A DNA stretch of 64,000 nucleotides from Micromonospora nigra (GCF_900091585.1 NZ_FMHT01000003.1:868001-932000), one strand, 5' to 3'. Numbered from the stretch's first letter, positions 1-8,242 are shown. Notes: a model not told the origin generated them from the letters alone. Numbers and translations: made by a program.

Positions 1-482
1 ACCCGCCCCGCGGCGGATGTGGGGGTCTGTCCGGCCGGCCCCGGTGCGTCCGCGTGGAGCCGGCCCACGGCGCGGGTCCCGTGCACCACGACGGCGTAGC
101 CCACCGCCGGCAGCGGCAGCGCCAGGGCCAGCAGCGCCGGGGTGGTGCCGACGGCGCCGCCGACCATGCCGGCGGCGGTCGCGTACATCGCCCCGAGCGC
201 CGACGCGACGGCGCTGGCGATCGCGATGCGGGCGGCGGGCCGGAGCCGGGCCGCGACGGCCTCGGCGATCGCCACGGCGGGCGTCACCGCCGTGGGCACC
301 AGGACCAGGCCGAGCAGCACCGCCATGAGCACCATGACGGGTCCGGCGAGGGGGCCACCGGCGTCCGCGCCGGTGACCAGCGCCAGGCTCAGCAGGCCCA
401 GGTAGTTGAGGAACCCTTCGGCGAGGAACACCGACAGCGCGGCCACCGCCGCCACAAGGTGCCGGGTGACGGTGGCGACCAT
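1..482 (-). CDS. Hypothetical integral membrane protein, 3' end beyond the left edge
   Basis: About 160 codons are present and the reading frame runs off the left edge without a stop. The ATG at 482 is preceded by GGGGAGG eight bases upstream, which fixes the start. The protein begins MVATVTRHLVAAVAALSVFL and shows about four hydrophobic stretches rich in Ala, Val and Leu, separated by short polar turns, as in a small multipass membrane protein. I recognise no catalytic motif and assign no function. The next gene, the MobA-like enzyme, lies downstream of nothing shared: 95 bases separate them on the same strand. Confidence 0.6.
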   Translation of the reverse strand, partial: MVATVTRHLVAAVAALSVFLAEGFLNYLGLLSLALVTGADAGGPLAGPVMVLMAVLLGLVLVPTAVTPAVAIAEAVAARLRPAARIAIASAVASALGAMYATAAGMVGGAVGTTPALLALALPLPAVGYAVVVHGTRAVGRLHADAPGPAGQTPTSAAGR

Positions 483-577
483 CGGCGAACCTCCCCGTGT
501 CGACGCGCGCGGCGCCGACCGTACCGCATCGCGACCGGGCCCAGCGCCGGCCCCGCCGGGCAGGGACACCGGCCCGG

Positions 578-1204
578 TCAGACGCCCACGCGCTGCGGTG
601 GCACGGTGAGGCCGTAGAGGGCCATCAGTTCGGGGGTGTCGACGCGGCTGCCGTCGGCGACCGCGTCGCAGGCGATGTCGACGATCTGGTCCTTGTGCGC
701 CAGCAGGTAGGGGCGGGCACCGACGTCCGCGCTGGCCAGGGTGGCGATGCCGGCCCAGTGCCGGCGGCCGAACAGCATCGGGTAGCCGCGCAGGCCGTCG
801 TAGGTGGCGCAGACCAGCACGTCCGGGTACGGCAGGGCGGCCACCCGGCGGACGGCCACGGCGGTCAGTCCCGGCATGTCGACGGGGACCACCACGACGG
901 CTTCGATCCCGTCGTCGTCGAGGGCGGCCAGCCCGGCCCGGATGGACGAGCCGACGCCGGTCCCCCAGGCCCGGTTGACCACCACCGTGGCGCGGGTCAG
1001 GTCGGCGGTCTCGCGGACCTGGTCGGCTGCCGCGCCGAGCACGACCACGATGCGGTCGCAGCCCGCCTCGGTCATCGTGTCGATCATCTGGTTCACCAGG
1101 GGCTTCTCACCCTGGTGCAGCAGAGCTTCGGGGCCGCCGATGCGGCGACCACCCCCTGCGGCGATGATCATTCCTGCGATCCGGTTCAGCTGCGCCCCCT
1201 CCAC
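578..1204 (-). CDS. MobA-like NTP transferase (nucleotidyltransferase, 208 aa)
   Basis: The N-terminus carries the glycine-rich nucleotide loop IIAAGGGRRIGGPEALL, the signature of the MobA/MocA/IspD-type nucleotidyltransferase fold. VVVPVDMPGL near the middle supplies the metal-binding Asp of this family. Known relatives attach CMP or GMP to molybdenum cofactor or make nucleotide-sugar-like products; the exact substrate cannot be told here. I chose the GTG at 1204 because AAGG lies upstream and the family usually has about ten residues before the glycine loop; ATG at 1171 would start inside the loop. On the minus strand a TACTAT box at 1300-1305 could be its -10. No xdh or molybdopterin genes are nearby. 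Confidence 0.8.
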   Translation of the reverse strand: MEGAQLNRIAGMIIAAGGGRRIGGPEALLHQGEKPLVNQMIDTMTEAGCDRIVVVLGAAADQVRETADLTRATVVVNRAWGTGVGSSIRAGLAALDDDGIEAVVVVPVDMPGLTAVAVRRVAALPYPDVLVCATYDGLRGYPMLFGRRHWAGIATLASADVGARPYLLAHKDQIVDIACDAVADGSRVDTPELMALYGLTVPPQRVGV

Positions 1205-1370
1205 CGTGGAGCCTTGGCGCGAACCACGGCCCGCTCCGTCGTACGGACACCGGGAGAAACGAGGAGGCCCGGTGTCGGGTAGCGGGGCGAAACGGAGAAA
1301 TAGTACAAGCCGTTCCGGCGGCCACCGGTCACGACCAGCGCGGCGGGGGGAAACGCCCGCCGGCGGGCCC

Positions 1371-1400
1371 GGGTCACCAGCCCCGAAGGGCTCCTGACCC
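1371..1400 (-). terminator. Hairpin downstream of the sulfur operon
   Basis: GGGTCA/TGACCC and AGCCC/GGGCT pair around a CGAA loop with a 2x2 internal loop. It lies 20 bases after the stop of the carbonic-anhydrase-like gene, the last gene of the minus-strand sulfur operon. There is no clear U tract, which is common for actinobacterial terminators. Confidence 0.5.
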
Positions 1401-1419
1401 GAGGGTCCGCCCGACACGG

Positions 1420-1833
1420 TCAGTCGGCGGCGGTGGCACCGGCGACGACCTCGGCGACCAGGGTGGGTGCCCAGCAGCCCGCACCGCAGGTGCCGGCGTG
1501 CAGTGCCAGGATGCGGGTGCCCGGTAGTTGGGCGGCGAGCCGGGTGGCGGCCGCCCGAAGCTGGCGTCGATGTTCGTCGTCGCTGACCGGGTTGCCGGCG
1601 CAGTCCGAGTGACCGGCGATAACCAGTACCCGGCTGCCGTGCGCGTCCTGCGAGACCCGCACCTTCGCCATCAGCGCCGCCAGGCCGTCGCCGCTGACGA
1701 CCGCCGACTCGGGCCCGGGCTCGGTGATGGTGTCGACGTAGTCGACGTCGAGATGCGCCCTGGTCCACTCGTCGAGGGGCCGCTGGATCCGGCCGTCGAT
1801 ACAGGTGAGGATGGTGGCGAAACGGTCCGGCAC
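1420..1833 (-). CDS. Small beta-carbonic-anhydrase-like protein (137 aa)
   Basis: The sequence keeps the zinc-site pattern of beta-carbonic anhydrases: CIDGR at residues 11-15 (Cys11, the Asp13/Arg15 dyad) and HSDC at 75-78. Beta enzymes hydrate CO2 to bicarbonate using Cys-His-Cys-bound zinc. At 137 residues it is clearly shorter than typical enzymes of about 200, and the helical regions used for dimer packing look reduced, so it may be a divergent subfamily with another role. The GTG at 1833 is preceded by GAGGTGA and lies two bases after the SulP stop codon, so it is probably translated together with SulP. A SulP-carbonic anhydrase pair suggests bicarbonate handling or coupled anion exchange. 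Confidence 0.7.
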   Translation of the reverse strand: MPDRFATILTCIDGRIQRPLDEWTRAHLDVDYVDTITEPGPESAVVSGDGLAALMAKVRVSQDAHGSRVLVIAGHSDCAGNPVSDDEHRRQLRAAATRLAAQLPGTRILALHAGTCGAGCWAPTLVAEVVAGATAAD

Positions 1834-1835
1834 TC

Positions 1836-3596
1836 TCAGATCACCTCGTCTGCCAGCGCACGGGACGATCGCTGCCCCGTCGCGGCGGTGCCGGCCGCCG
1901 CTGCCGCCACGGCATCGGCGACGTCGCGATGGACCAGGTTCGCCTCCCGCAGTGACTGCCACAACCCGGCCCGGCTGAGCAGGTCCCGAACCGGGCCACG
2001 GACGGTGGCCAGCCGCAGCGTGACGCCCCGGTCGGCCAGCCGCGCTCGCAGCTGGGCCAGCGCGTGGGCGCCGTCGGCGTCGCAGTCACCGATCCCGCTG
2101 GCGTCCAAAATCACCGTGTGGACCTGGTCCCGCTGCTCGGCCAGGCCCTGCAGCGAGTCCTCGATCTGCTGGGCGTTGGCGAACAGGAGCGGGCCGTCGA
2201 CCCGGATCACCGCGATCCGCGCATCGGTCTCCAGGCCCTGGTAACGGGCCACGTTGCGGTAGGTGGTGCTGCCGGGCACCCGCCCCAGTTCGGCGGTGTG
2301 CGGGCGCGAGGATCGCCACAGGAACACGCCGATGCTGACGGCGACACCGGCTGCCAGGCCGGGCTCCACCCCGAACAGAAGGGTCACCAGGAAGGTCAGG
2401 GCCAGGGTCAGGCCATCGGCCCGACGGGTCCGCCAGGCCGCGACCGCGCCGGCGCGGTCGACCAGGCCCAGCACGGCCACGACGACGATCGCGCCGAGCA
2501 CCGCCTTGGGCAGGTGGTAGAAGGCCGGGGTGAGGGCGAACGCCGTCACCGCCACCACGACGGCGGTGACGATGGTCGCCACGGGGGTCCGCGCACCCGC
2601 GGAGTGGTTCACCGCGCTGCGGGAGAAGCCGCCGGCCACCGGGAAGGCACCGAACACGCCCGCCGACGCGTTGGCCGCGCCGACGGCCACCAGTTCGGTG
2701 TTGGCCAGGACCTGCTGGCGTGACTTCGCCGCCAGCGACTTCGCCACGGCGATGCCCTCCATGTAGGACACCAGCGCGATCGCGATCGCGGCGGGCAGCA
2801 GCGCGGTGACGTCCGCTGCCGCCAGGCTGGGCAGTGCCGGCACCGGCAGCCCGGCGGGCACCTCGGTCAGGATCCTCACGCCTCGGTCGCCGAGGGCGAA
2901 CACCGCGCTGACGGCCGTCACCCCGGCCACCACCAGCAGCGCCCCGGGCAGCTTCGGCAGGTGGCGCTTGAGCAGGACGAGGGCTGTGATGCTCGCGACG
3001 GAGACGGCGACCGTCAGGCCCTGAACGGTGCTGGCGGCCTGCCACACCGAGGTGACGATCCCGGGGAAGTTCTCCGCGCGCTCCGCGTCGAGACCGAGCA
3101 GGTCCTTGAGCTGGCTCGCGGCGATGACGATGGCCGCGGCGGAGGTGAAACCGGACAGGACCGAGTGCGACATGAAGGTGACGACCGCGCCCAGGCGCAG
3201 CGCACCCATGCCCAGTTGGATCGCGCCGACCAACAGCGCGAGCAGGCCGGCGAGGGCCGCGTAGCGATCGGCGTCCCCGTTGGCCGCGGGTGCCAGCGCG
3301 GCGGCGGTCATCATGGCGGTGATGGCGACCGGGCCGACCGCCAGCGACCCTGAGGTGCCGAGGACGGCGTAGACCAGCAGGGGCACGATCGAGGCGTAGA
3401 GCCCGGTCACCGGGGGCATGCCCGCGAGCGCGGCGTAGGCCATGCTCTGCGGCACGAGCATGACCGCGACGGTCAGGCCGGCGACGAGGTCGTGGCGCAA
3501 CACGGTGCCGCGGTATCCCGGCAGCCAGCCGAGCAGCGGAACGAACCGGGCCGCACCGGTCCGTCGCTGCTGGGGGTAGGTGTCGGTGGTGCTCAT
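1836..3596 (-). CDS. SulP family anion transporter with STAS domain (586 aa)
   Basis: An N-terminal transmembrane domain of roughly 400 residues (start RFVPLLGWLPGYRG, then VAGLTVAVMLVPQSMAYAAL) matches the SulP/SLC26 fold. A C-terminal STAS domain follows (about 440-560), with VILDASGIGDCDADGAHAL resembling the anti-sigma-antagonist core. SulP proteins carry sulfate, bicarbonate or other anions. Location between sulfur-handling genes favours sulfate or another sulfur oxyanion, while the adjacent carbonic-anhydrase-like gene leaves bicarbonate open. The start ATG overlaps the stop of a 27-residue ORF in ATGA, and no other Shine-Dalgarno is obvious, so translation is probably coupled to that ORF. 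Confidence 0.92.
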   Translation of the reverse strand: MSTTDTYPQQRRTGAARFVPLLGWLPGYRGTVLRHDLVAGLTVAVMLVPQSMAYAALAGMPPVTGLYASIVPLLVYAVLGTSGSLAVGPVAITAMMTAAALAPAANGDADRYAALAGLLALLVGAIQLGMGALRLGAVVTFMSHSVLSGFTSAAAIVIAASQLKDLLGLDAERAENFPGIVTSVWQAASTVQGLTVAVSVASITALVLLKRHLPKLPGALLVVAGVTAVSAVFALGDRGVRILTEVPAGLPVPALPSLAAADVTALLPAAIAIALVSYMEGIAVAKSLAAKSRQQVLANTELVAVGAANASAGVFGAFPVAGGFSRSAVNHSAGARTPVATIVTAVVVAVTAFALTPAFYHLPKAVLGAIVVVAVLGLVDRAGAVAAWRTRRADGLTLALTFLVTLLFGVEPGLAAGVAVSIGVFLWRSSRPHTAELGRVPGSTTYRNVARYQGLETDARIAVIRVDGPLLFANAQQIEDSLQGLAEQRDQVHTVILDASGIGDCDADGAHALAQLRARLADRGVTLRLATVRGPVRDLLSRAGLWQSLREANLVHRDVADAVAAAAAGTAATGQRSSRALADEVI

Positions 3597-3676
3597 GCCC
3601 GCACCGCCCGGTACGCGGCGGCACAGGTCGCGATCGGGGCCCGTACGGTGCCGACGACGACGATCGACTCGGCCAT
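3593..3676 (-). CDS. 27-residue ORF coupled to SulP
   Basis: ATG at 3676 follows a strong GGAGG five bases upstream and the frame ends in ATGA overlapping the SulP start. The peptide reads MAESIVVVGTVRAPIATCAA then AYRAVRA: a short hydrophobic segment, one Cys and a basic tail. It is too short to classify. It may act as a translation entry point for SulP, as a leader peptide, or as a small membrane-associated subunit. Unlike cysteine-attenuator leaders of sulfur genes in mycobacteria, it has no run of Cys codons. Confidence 0.5.
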   Translation of the reverse strand: MAESIVVVGTVRAPIATCAAAYRAVRA

Positions 3677-3719
3677 GGTTGCCTCCATCACGCTCGGTGG
3701 GTCCGGTGGAAGTCCGCGC

Positions 3720-4307
3720 CTACCGTGCCGGGCCCTCGCGCAACTGACCGACGATGCTGTCCAGGTCGCAGCTGGCACCCCGGTTGTAGGGGAGCTTGCC
3801 GAGCAGCATGCCCATCGCGCAGGTGTTGGTGACCGCGGCGAAGGTCAGGCCGGCTCCGATGAACCCGGCGACCCACTTCAGCTGTGGCACGAACACCGAG
3901 CCGAGGATGCTGGCCAGCACGACGGCCCCGGCGACGAGGCGGACCTGGCGCTCCAGGTCCCACCGGGGCCTGCCCTGGGCGATCGGGGCGTGGGCGGCCT
4001 GCCAGGCCATGATCCCGCCCTTGAGGACCTTCAGGCGGGGCAGGCCGGAGCCGGCGAGGACCTGTTCGGCCCGGGTGGCGCGGGCCCCGGAGCGGCAGAT
4101 CAGCACGACGTCCTCGTCGAGGTGGCCGCGCAGCTCGTCGCGGTGCTCCTTGAGCAGGTCCAGGGGGACGTTGTAGGAGCCGGGGATGTGCGAGGTCTCG
4201 AACTCCCCGGGCGTGCGCACGTCGAGCAGGCGCGGGGCGCGGCCGGAGTCGATCAACTCGCGCAGGGTCGCGGCGTCGAGCGTCGAGGGGGTGGTCGGGG
4301 TGGTCAT
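3720..4307 (-). CDS. Rhodanese domain fused to a DUF2892-like membrane domain (195 aa)
   Basis: Residues 10-105 form a rhodanese domain with the active-site loop CRSGARA (Cys71), which carries a persulfide during sulfur transfer. The C-terminal 70 residues hold two transmembrane segments like those of YgaP/DUF2892 proteins, which tether the rhodanese to the membrane. The start ATG at 4307 follows GAGGAGA. It lies 109 bases downstream of the MBL-rhodanese gene in the same operon. Together with that gene and the CstR-type regulator it points to handling of sulfane sulfur or persulfide. Full length for this family. Confidence 0.88.
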   Translation of the reverse strand: MTTPTTPSTLDAATLRELIDSGRAPRLLDVRTPGEFETSHIPGSYNVPLDLLKEHRDELRGHLDEDVVLICRSGARATRAEQVLAGSGLPRLKVLKGGIMAWQAAHAPIAQGRPRWDLERQVRLVAGAVVLASILGSVFVPQLKWVAGFIGAGLTFAAVTNTCAMGMLLGKLPYNRGASCDLDSIVGQLREGPAR

Positions 4308-4416
4308 TTCTCTCCTCGGGTGTCGCTTCCTCAGGTGGGCGGGCCGACCTGCGCGGCCTCGCCGGGTGGGGCACCGTCCGGGCACCCCGGCCCGGCGGGG
4401 CCGGACGGCCGGGGCG

Positions 4417-5817
4417 TCAGGTGGTCGGGGCCATCCGGACGCCGGCGGACTCGGCCCGGCCGAACGTGTCGTCGATGACGACGACGTCGCGGCCGGCGTT
4501 GGCCAGCAGTGCGGCGGCGGCGGTGGCGCGGTAGCCGGAGCCGCAGTGCACCCACACCGTTCCGGGGGGTACCTCGCCGAGGCGGTCGGGCAGGTCGGGC
4601 AGCGGGATGTGCACCGCACCGTCGAGGTGGCCGGCCTGCCATTCGTTGGTCATCCGCACGTCGAGCACGACCTGGGGCGCGGGCAGCCCTCCGGGGGTGT
4701 TCCCGGCCTGCGCGGCGGCGAGGGACGGGAAGTCGGCCAGCGGCAGTTCCCGCAGGTCGGACCGGTCCGCGGCCCACTGCTCGGGTGCTCCGGTGGCCTG
4801 GGCGGCGGGTCGGTCGATGCCGATGCGGACCAGTTCCCGCTGGGCGTCGGCGACCTGCTCCGGCGTCTCGGCGAGCAGGGTGATCGGGGTGCCCCAGTCG
4901 ATGAGCCAGCCGAGCCAGGTCGACATCGGCCCGTCGAGGCCCAGGCTGACGGTGCCGGCGAGGTGCGAGGCCGCGTACGCCTTGCGGTGGCGCAGGTCGA
5001 CCACCCACTCCCCTGCCGCGATCCGCTCCCGCAACTGCCCGGCCTCGGCCCGGGTCACCGGGCTCAGGTCGACCGGGGTGGGGCCGGCGGTGTTGGCCAC
5101 GCCCATGTGGGCGTAGTACGCCGGGTAGGCGTCCAGCCCGGCCAGGGTCTCGGTGACGAACTGGTCGGCGGCGAGGCGCAGCACGGAGTTGGCCTGCCTC
5201 TCCCGCCCGATGGTCGACTCGGGGGCGTCGGCCTGGCTGGCCGAGCAGAAGCTGCCGAAACCGTGGGTGGGCCACACCTGTGCACCGTCGGGCAGCAGGT
5301 CGGCGAGCCTGCGCGCCGAGGCGTGCTGGTGGTGGGCCAGGACGTGGGCGTGCTGTTGACCGAGCAGGTCGGTTCGACCGGTGGTGCCGAACAGCAACGA
5401 CCCGCCGGTGAACACCCCCAGCGGCGACCAACCACCGTCGTCGGCCTCGTCCAGCACGTACGACAGGTGGTGGAACGTGTGCCCCGGGGTGCCGACGACC
5501 CGCAACCGCAGCAGGTCGGACACGGCCACCTCGTCGCCGTCGGCGACCCTCATCCGGTCGAAGTCCACCTCGTCGTCGGCGGAGACCAGGTAGTGCGCGC
5601 CGGTCAGCCGGGCCAGTTGCAGGCCACCTGAGACGTAGTCGTTGTGGATGTGCGTTTCCACCACGTGGGTGATCCGCACGCCCTTCTCACCCGCGAGATA
5701 CACGATCCGGTCGATGTCCCGTTGCGGGTCCACCACCACCGCCACCCGGCCGTCCGTGGCCAGGTAGCTGCGGTCGCCCAGGGACGAGGTCGCGATGACC
5801 GCCACCTGCACCGTCAT
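4417..5817 (-). CDS. MBL-fold hydrolase with two rhodanese domains (persulfide dioxygenase-like, 466 aa)
   Basis: The N-terminal metallo-beta-lactamase domain has the metal motif THIHND (His56, His58, Asp60), as in ETHE1/Blh-type persulfide dioxygenases that oxidise glutathione- or low-molecular-weight persulfide to sulfite. Two rhodanese domains follow: the first, after about residue 250, lacks an active-site Cys; the second has CGSGYRA, a normal active loop. This MBL-inactive-active rhodanese layout resembles CstB of staphylococci, which converts persulfide to thiosulfate. The start ATG is preceded by AAAGGAG and lies directly downstream of a CstR-type operator. In actinomycetes the thiol would be mycothiol; this is inference. 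Confidence 0.88.
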   Translation of the reverse strand: MTVQVAVIATSSLGDRSYLATDGRVAVVVDPQRDIDRIVYLAGEKGVRITHVVETHIHNDYVSGGLQLARLTGAHYLVSADDEVDFDRMRVADGDEVAVSDLLRLRVVGTPGHTFHHLSYVLDEADDGGWSPLGVFTGGSLLFGTTGRTDLLGQQHAHVLAHHQHASARRLADLLPDGAQVWPTHGFGSFCSASQADAPESTIGRERQANSVLRLAADQFVTETLAGLDAYPAYYAHMGVANTAGPTPVDLSPVTRAEAGQLRERIAAGEWVVDLRHRKAYAASHLAGTVSLGLDGPMSTWLGWLIDWGTPITLLAETPEQVADAQRELVRIGIDRPAAQATGAPEQWAADRSDLRELPLADFPSLAAAQAGNTPGGLPAPQVVLDVRMTNEWQAGHLDGAVHIPLPDLPDRLGEVPPGTVWVHCGSGYRATAAAALLANAGRDVVVIDDTFGRAESAGVRMAPTT

Positions 5818-5841
5818 CTGTCTGCTCCTTTCATCACCCGC

Positions 5842-5857
5842 ATACCTCCGGGGGTAT
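5842..5857. promoter_or_regulatory. CsoR/CstR-type operator upstream of the MBL-rhodanese gene
   Basis: ATACCTCCGGGGGTAT is a near-perfect inverted repeat of the G-tract type bound by CsoR/RcnR/CstR tetramers. It lies 25 bases upstream of the MBL-rhodanese start. A second, similar site precedes the cstR-like gene. Confidence 0.7.
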
Positions 5858-5952
5858 ATGGGATCCAGTCGTCACCCTTGGCCGAACATGCGAACGCGAG
5901 TACCCGTCCCGGCGGCAGGCACGCCGCCGGGCCCAGAGTCAGTCCCGGCGGA

Positions 5953-6222
5953 TCACGCCAGGGCCAGGAACAACTTCTCCAGTTCCTCTTCGGTCATCTC
6001 CGGCTGCTCGCCGCGGTCACGGGCACCGGAGCAGTGCCGCATGCCGGAGGCAATGATCTTGTAACCCGCGCGGTCGATCGCCTTCGACACCGCGGCGAGC
6101 TGGGTCAGCGCCTCACGGCAGTCCTGCCCGCTCTCCATCATCTCGATGACCGCGTTGAGCTGCCCTCGGGCCCGCTTCAGGCGGGTCAGTGCCTCACCGG
6201 TCATCTCGGGACGCAACTTCAT
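5953..6222 (-). CDS. CsoR-family, CstR-like persulfide-sensing repressor (89 aa)
   Basis: A short all-helical protein of the CsoR/RcnR family (LTRLKRARGQLNAVIEMMES). Copper-sensing CsoR uses Cys-x-His-x-Cys ligands with His four residues before the second Cys. Here Cys35 and Cys64 are kept but the position equivalent to that His is Gly60, the CstR pattern, in which two cysteines form di- to tetrasulfide links on contact with persulfide. Full length. ATG at 6222 follows GGAGGTG. The gene heads the sulfur operon and has CstR-type operators before and after it, which implies autoregulation. Confidence 0.85.
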   Translation of the reverse strand: MKLRPEMTGEALTRLKRARGQLNAVIEMMESGQDCREALTQLAAVSKAIDRAGYKIIASGMRHCSGARDRGEQPEMTEEELEKLFLALA

Positions 6223-6252
6223 CTCATCCACCTCCGCCTCCACCGTAGCGCT

Positions 6253-6268
6253 TACCCCGGGGGGTATA
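6253..6268. promoter_or_regulatory. CsoR/CstR-type operator upstream of the cstR-like gene
   Basis: TACCCCGGGGGGTATA is an inverted repeat with a central G/C tract, matching the site at 5842-5857 in layout (TACC, G tract, GGTA). It lies 30 bases upstream of the repressor start, where it could overlap the promoter. Confidence 0.7.
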
Positions 6269-6301
6269 CACACGAGCCGCACGGCCACCCTCGCCCGGCC
6301 C

Positions 6302-7981
6302 TCAGGACGCGTCGGCATAGCAGTCGACGACGGACACGTCCAGCGGGAACCGCACCGGAGTGGCCCCGAAGAGCAGGGCGGTGGCGCGCTCACCCGACAC
6401 GGTCACCGCCTCGGCCACCCGCCCCGCCTGCTCCGCCGGGCAGTGCACGACCACCTCGTCGTGCTGGAAGAAGACCAGCTCGGCGTCGGTGCCGGCGAGC
6501 GCCCCCCGCAGCACCGCCAGCAGCGTCGACGCCCACTCGGCGGCGGTGGCCTGGATGACGAAGTTGCGGGTGAACCGCCCCCGCGACCGGGCCGCCCGCG
6601 CCCGGGGCGACTGCGGATCGCCGGCCAGGACCGGATCGACCGGCTCCCGCTCCCCGTCGCCCGGGCCGGCCGCCCCCGGCGGGCAGGTACGCCCCAGCCA
6701 GGACCGCACCAACCCGCCGGCCTCGCCGGTGCGCGCCGCCGCCTCCACGAAGCCGAACGCCGTCGGATAGCTGCGCCGCAGCACCGCCAGCGCCGGCACC
6801 GCCGCGCCGCCGGTCTGCCCGTACATCGCCCCGAGCAGGGCCAGCTTGGCCCGCTCCCGGTCCCCGGCGAACGCGTCGCGGGCCAACGCCGCGTAGAGGT
6901 CACCCGTCGCCCCGGCAGCCGCCAGCCGGGCGTCCCCCGACACCGCCGCCAACACCCGGGGCTCCAGCTGCCCGGCGTCGGCCACCACGAACCGCCAGCC
7001 GGGATCGGCCACCACCGCCCGCCGGATCACCTTCGGGATCTGCAACGCGCCGCCGCCCCGGGTCGCCCACCGGCCCGACACCACCCCACCGGGCACGTAC
7101 TCCGGCTGGAAGCGGCCGTCGCGCACCCAGGCGTCGCGCCAGGCCCGGCCGTGCGCCGTCCAGATGCGGTAGAGCTCCTTGTATTCCAGCACCAGCGGCA
7201 CCGCCGGGTGGTCGACCTCGCGCAGCGCCCAGGCCCGGGTGTTGGGCAGCTCCACCCCGGCCCGGGCGAACGCCCGCAGCAGCTCCGCCGGGGAGTCGGC
7301 GTGCACCTGTCGTACGCCGAACGCGTCGGCGATCCGCGTGGCCAGTTCCGCCAGCCGGCGCGGCGGCCCACCCACCGGGGACACCTCGCCGAGCAGTTCG
7401 GCGAGGATCTCGTCGTGGACGTGGGCGCGCCAGGGCAGCCCGGCCGCCCCCAGCTCCGCCGCGACCAGCGCGCCGGCCGACTCGGCGGCCACCAGCAGCC
7501 GGAACCGGCGGGGATGCCCGGTGGCCGCGATCCGGGCGAGTTGGTCGGCGTACACCCGCCGCAACGCCTCGACGCCCGGACCCGGTGGGCCGGGCAGGGC
7601 GTCGAAGAGCGCGGCCTGGCCGTCACCCGGCGGCGCGGGGGGCCGAGGCGGCGGGTCGGCCGGCACGGGTGCGCCGGTCAGCCGGGCCCACGCCGCGGCC
7701 ACCGAGCGGGGCTCGCCCCACCGGCCGGCGTGGCCGAGCAGCAGCGCCTCGGTCAGTTCGACGTCGTGGCAGCGTTCGACCCGGACACCGGCCCGCAGCA
7801 GCGCCGGATAGAGCGTGGCGCCGGAGGCCCAGACCCAGCGCGGCCGGCCGACCCGCTCCCGGACCGCGACGGCTCCGGGCAGGTCGCTGACCTGCTCGGT
7901 CGGGCCGGTCGGCAGGCCGGCGGAATCGAGGGGTTGCAGCACCGCACCGCCCCGCCCGTCGGGCACCACCGCCACCAGCAC
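6302..7981 (-). CDS. Stand-alone bifunctional 3'-5' exonuclease/DNA polymerase, PolA family (559 aa)
   Basis: An actinobacterial paralogue of DNA polymerase I without the 5'-nuclease domain. Motif B is close to canonical (RERAKLALLGAMYGQTGG), motif C has HDE in VFFQHDEVVVH. Motif A reads DAGQLEPR where family A normally has DYSQIELR, so the steric-gate Glu is present but Tyr and Ile/Arg spacing differ. The N-terminal third corresponds to the exonuclease-like domain, though clear DxE residues are not evident. I chose GTG at 7981, which begins VLVAVVPDGRGG, over longer frames: a CAGAAT box seven bases before it suggests a leaderless start. Role in repair or replication is inferred only. Confidence 0.85.
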   Translation of the reverse strand: MLVAVVPDGRGGAVLQPLDSAGLPTGPTEQVSDLPGAVAVRERVGRPRWVWASGATLYPALLRAGVRVERCHDVELTEALLLGHAGRWGEPRSVAAAWARLTGAPVPADPPPRPPAPPGDGQAALFDALPGPPGPGVEALRRVYADQLARIAATGHPRRFRLLVAAESAGALVAAELGAAGLPWRAHVHDEILAELLGEVSPVGGPPRRLAELATRIADAFGVRQVHADSPAELLRAFARAGVELPNTRAWALREVDHPAVPLVLEYKELYRIWTAHGRAWRDAWVRDGRFQPEYVPGGVVSGRWATRGGGALQIPKVIRRAVVADPGWRFVVADAGQLEPRVLAAVSGDARLAAAGATGDLYAALARDAFAGDRERAKLALLGAMYGQTGGAAVPALAVLRRSYPTAFGFVEAAARTGEAGGLVRSWLGRTCPPGAAGPGDGEREPVDPVLAGDPQSPRARAARSRGRFTRNFVIQATAAEWASTLLAVLRGALAGTDAELVFFQHDEVVVHCPAEQAGRVAEAVTVSGERATALLFGATPVRFPLDVSVVDCYADAS

Positions 7982-8097
7982 GGACGCGATTCTGCCCGGC
8001 CCCTGTGACACGCCTGCCGAAGGGACGCCCAGACGGCGGGCGGTCCACGAGGTCAACCCGGGTGCGGTGGTCGCCGTGACGAGTCCGCCGGACCGCG

Positions 8098-8240
8098 AAA
8101 GGTGCCACGCTGGCGTCGAGCCAGGCCATCCCGCACCTGTTCCTGCGAGACATCCTGCTCGACCTGCGTCGGGCCGATCCGGTGAACAGCCTCCGCGGTG
8201 CCGAGGGGGCTACCGCCTGACCCGACCACCGCACGAGACG
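8098..8240 (+). pseudogene. Rrf2-family regulator fragment, frameshifted
   Basis: In one frame the DNA reads SQAIPHLFLRDILLDLRRAD and then NSLRGAEG; a one-base loss in a run of five G at 8205-8209 then shifts the frame to GGYRLTRPPHE. Together they match the core of Rrf2 winged-helix regulators, whose hallmark is the LxxLRRAGLV...RGxxGGYxLARPP stretch. The N-terminal helix and the C-terminal cysteine region are missing. Rrf2 proteins such as CymR control sulfur uptake, which fits the adjoining fragments. It is a remnant, not a gene. Confidence 0.65.
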
Positions 8241-8242
8241 AG

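Noticed and set aside
578..1768. 396-residue frame covering the MobA-like gene and running on into the sulfur operon
   Set aside because: Only its last 208 residues show a real domain; the rest is a low-complexity frame overlapping the carbonic-anhydrase-like gene.
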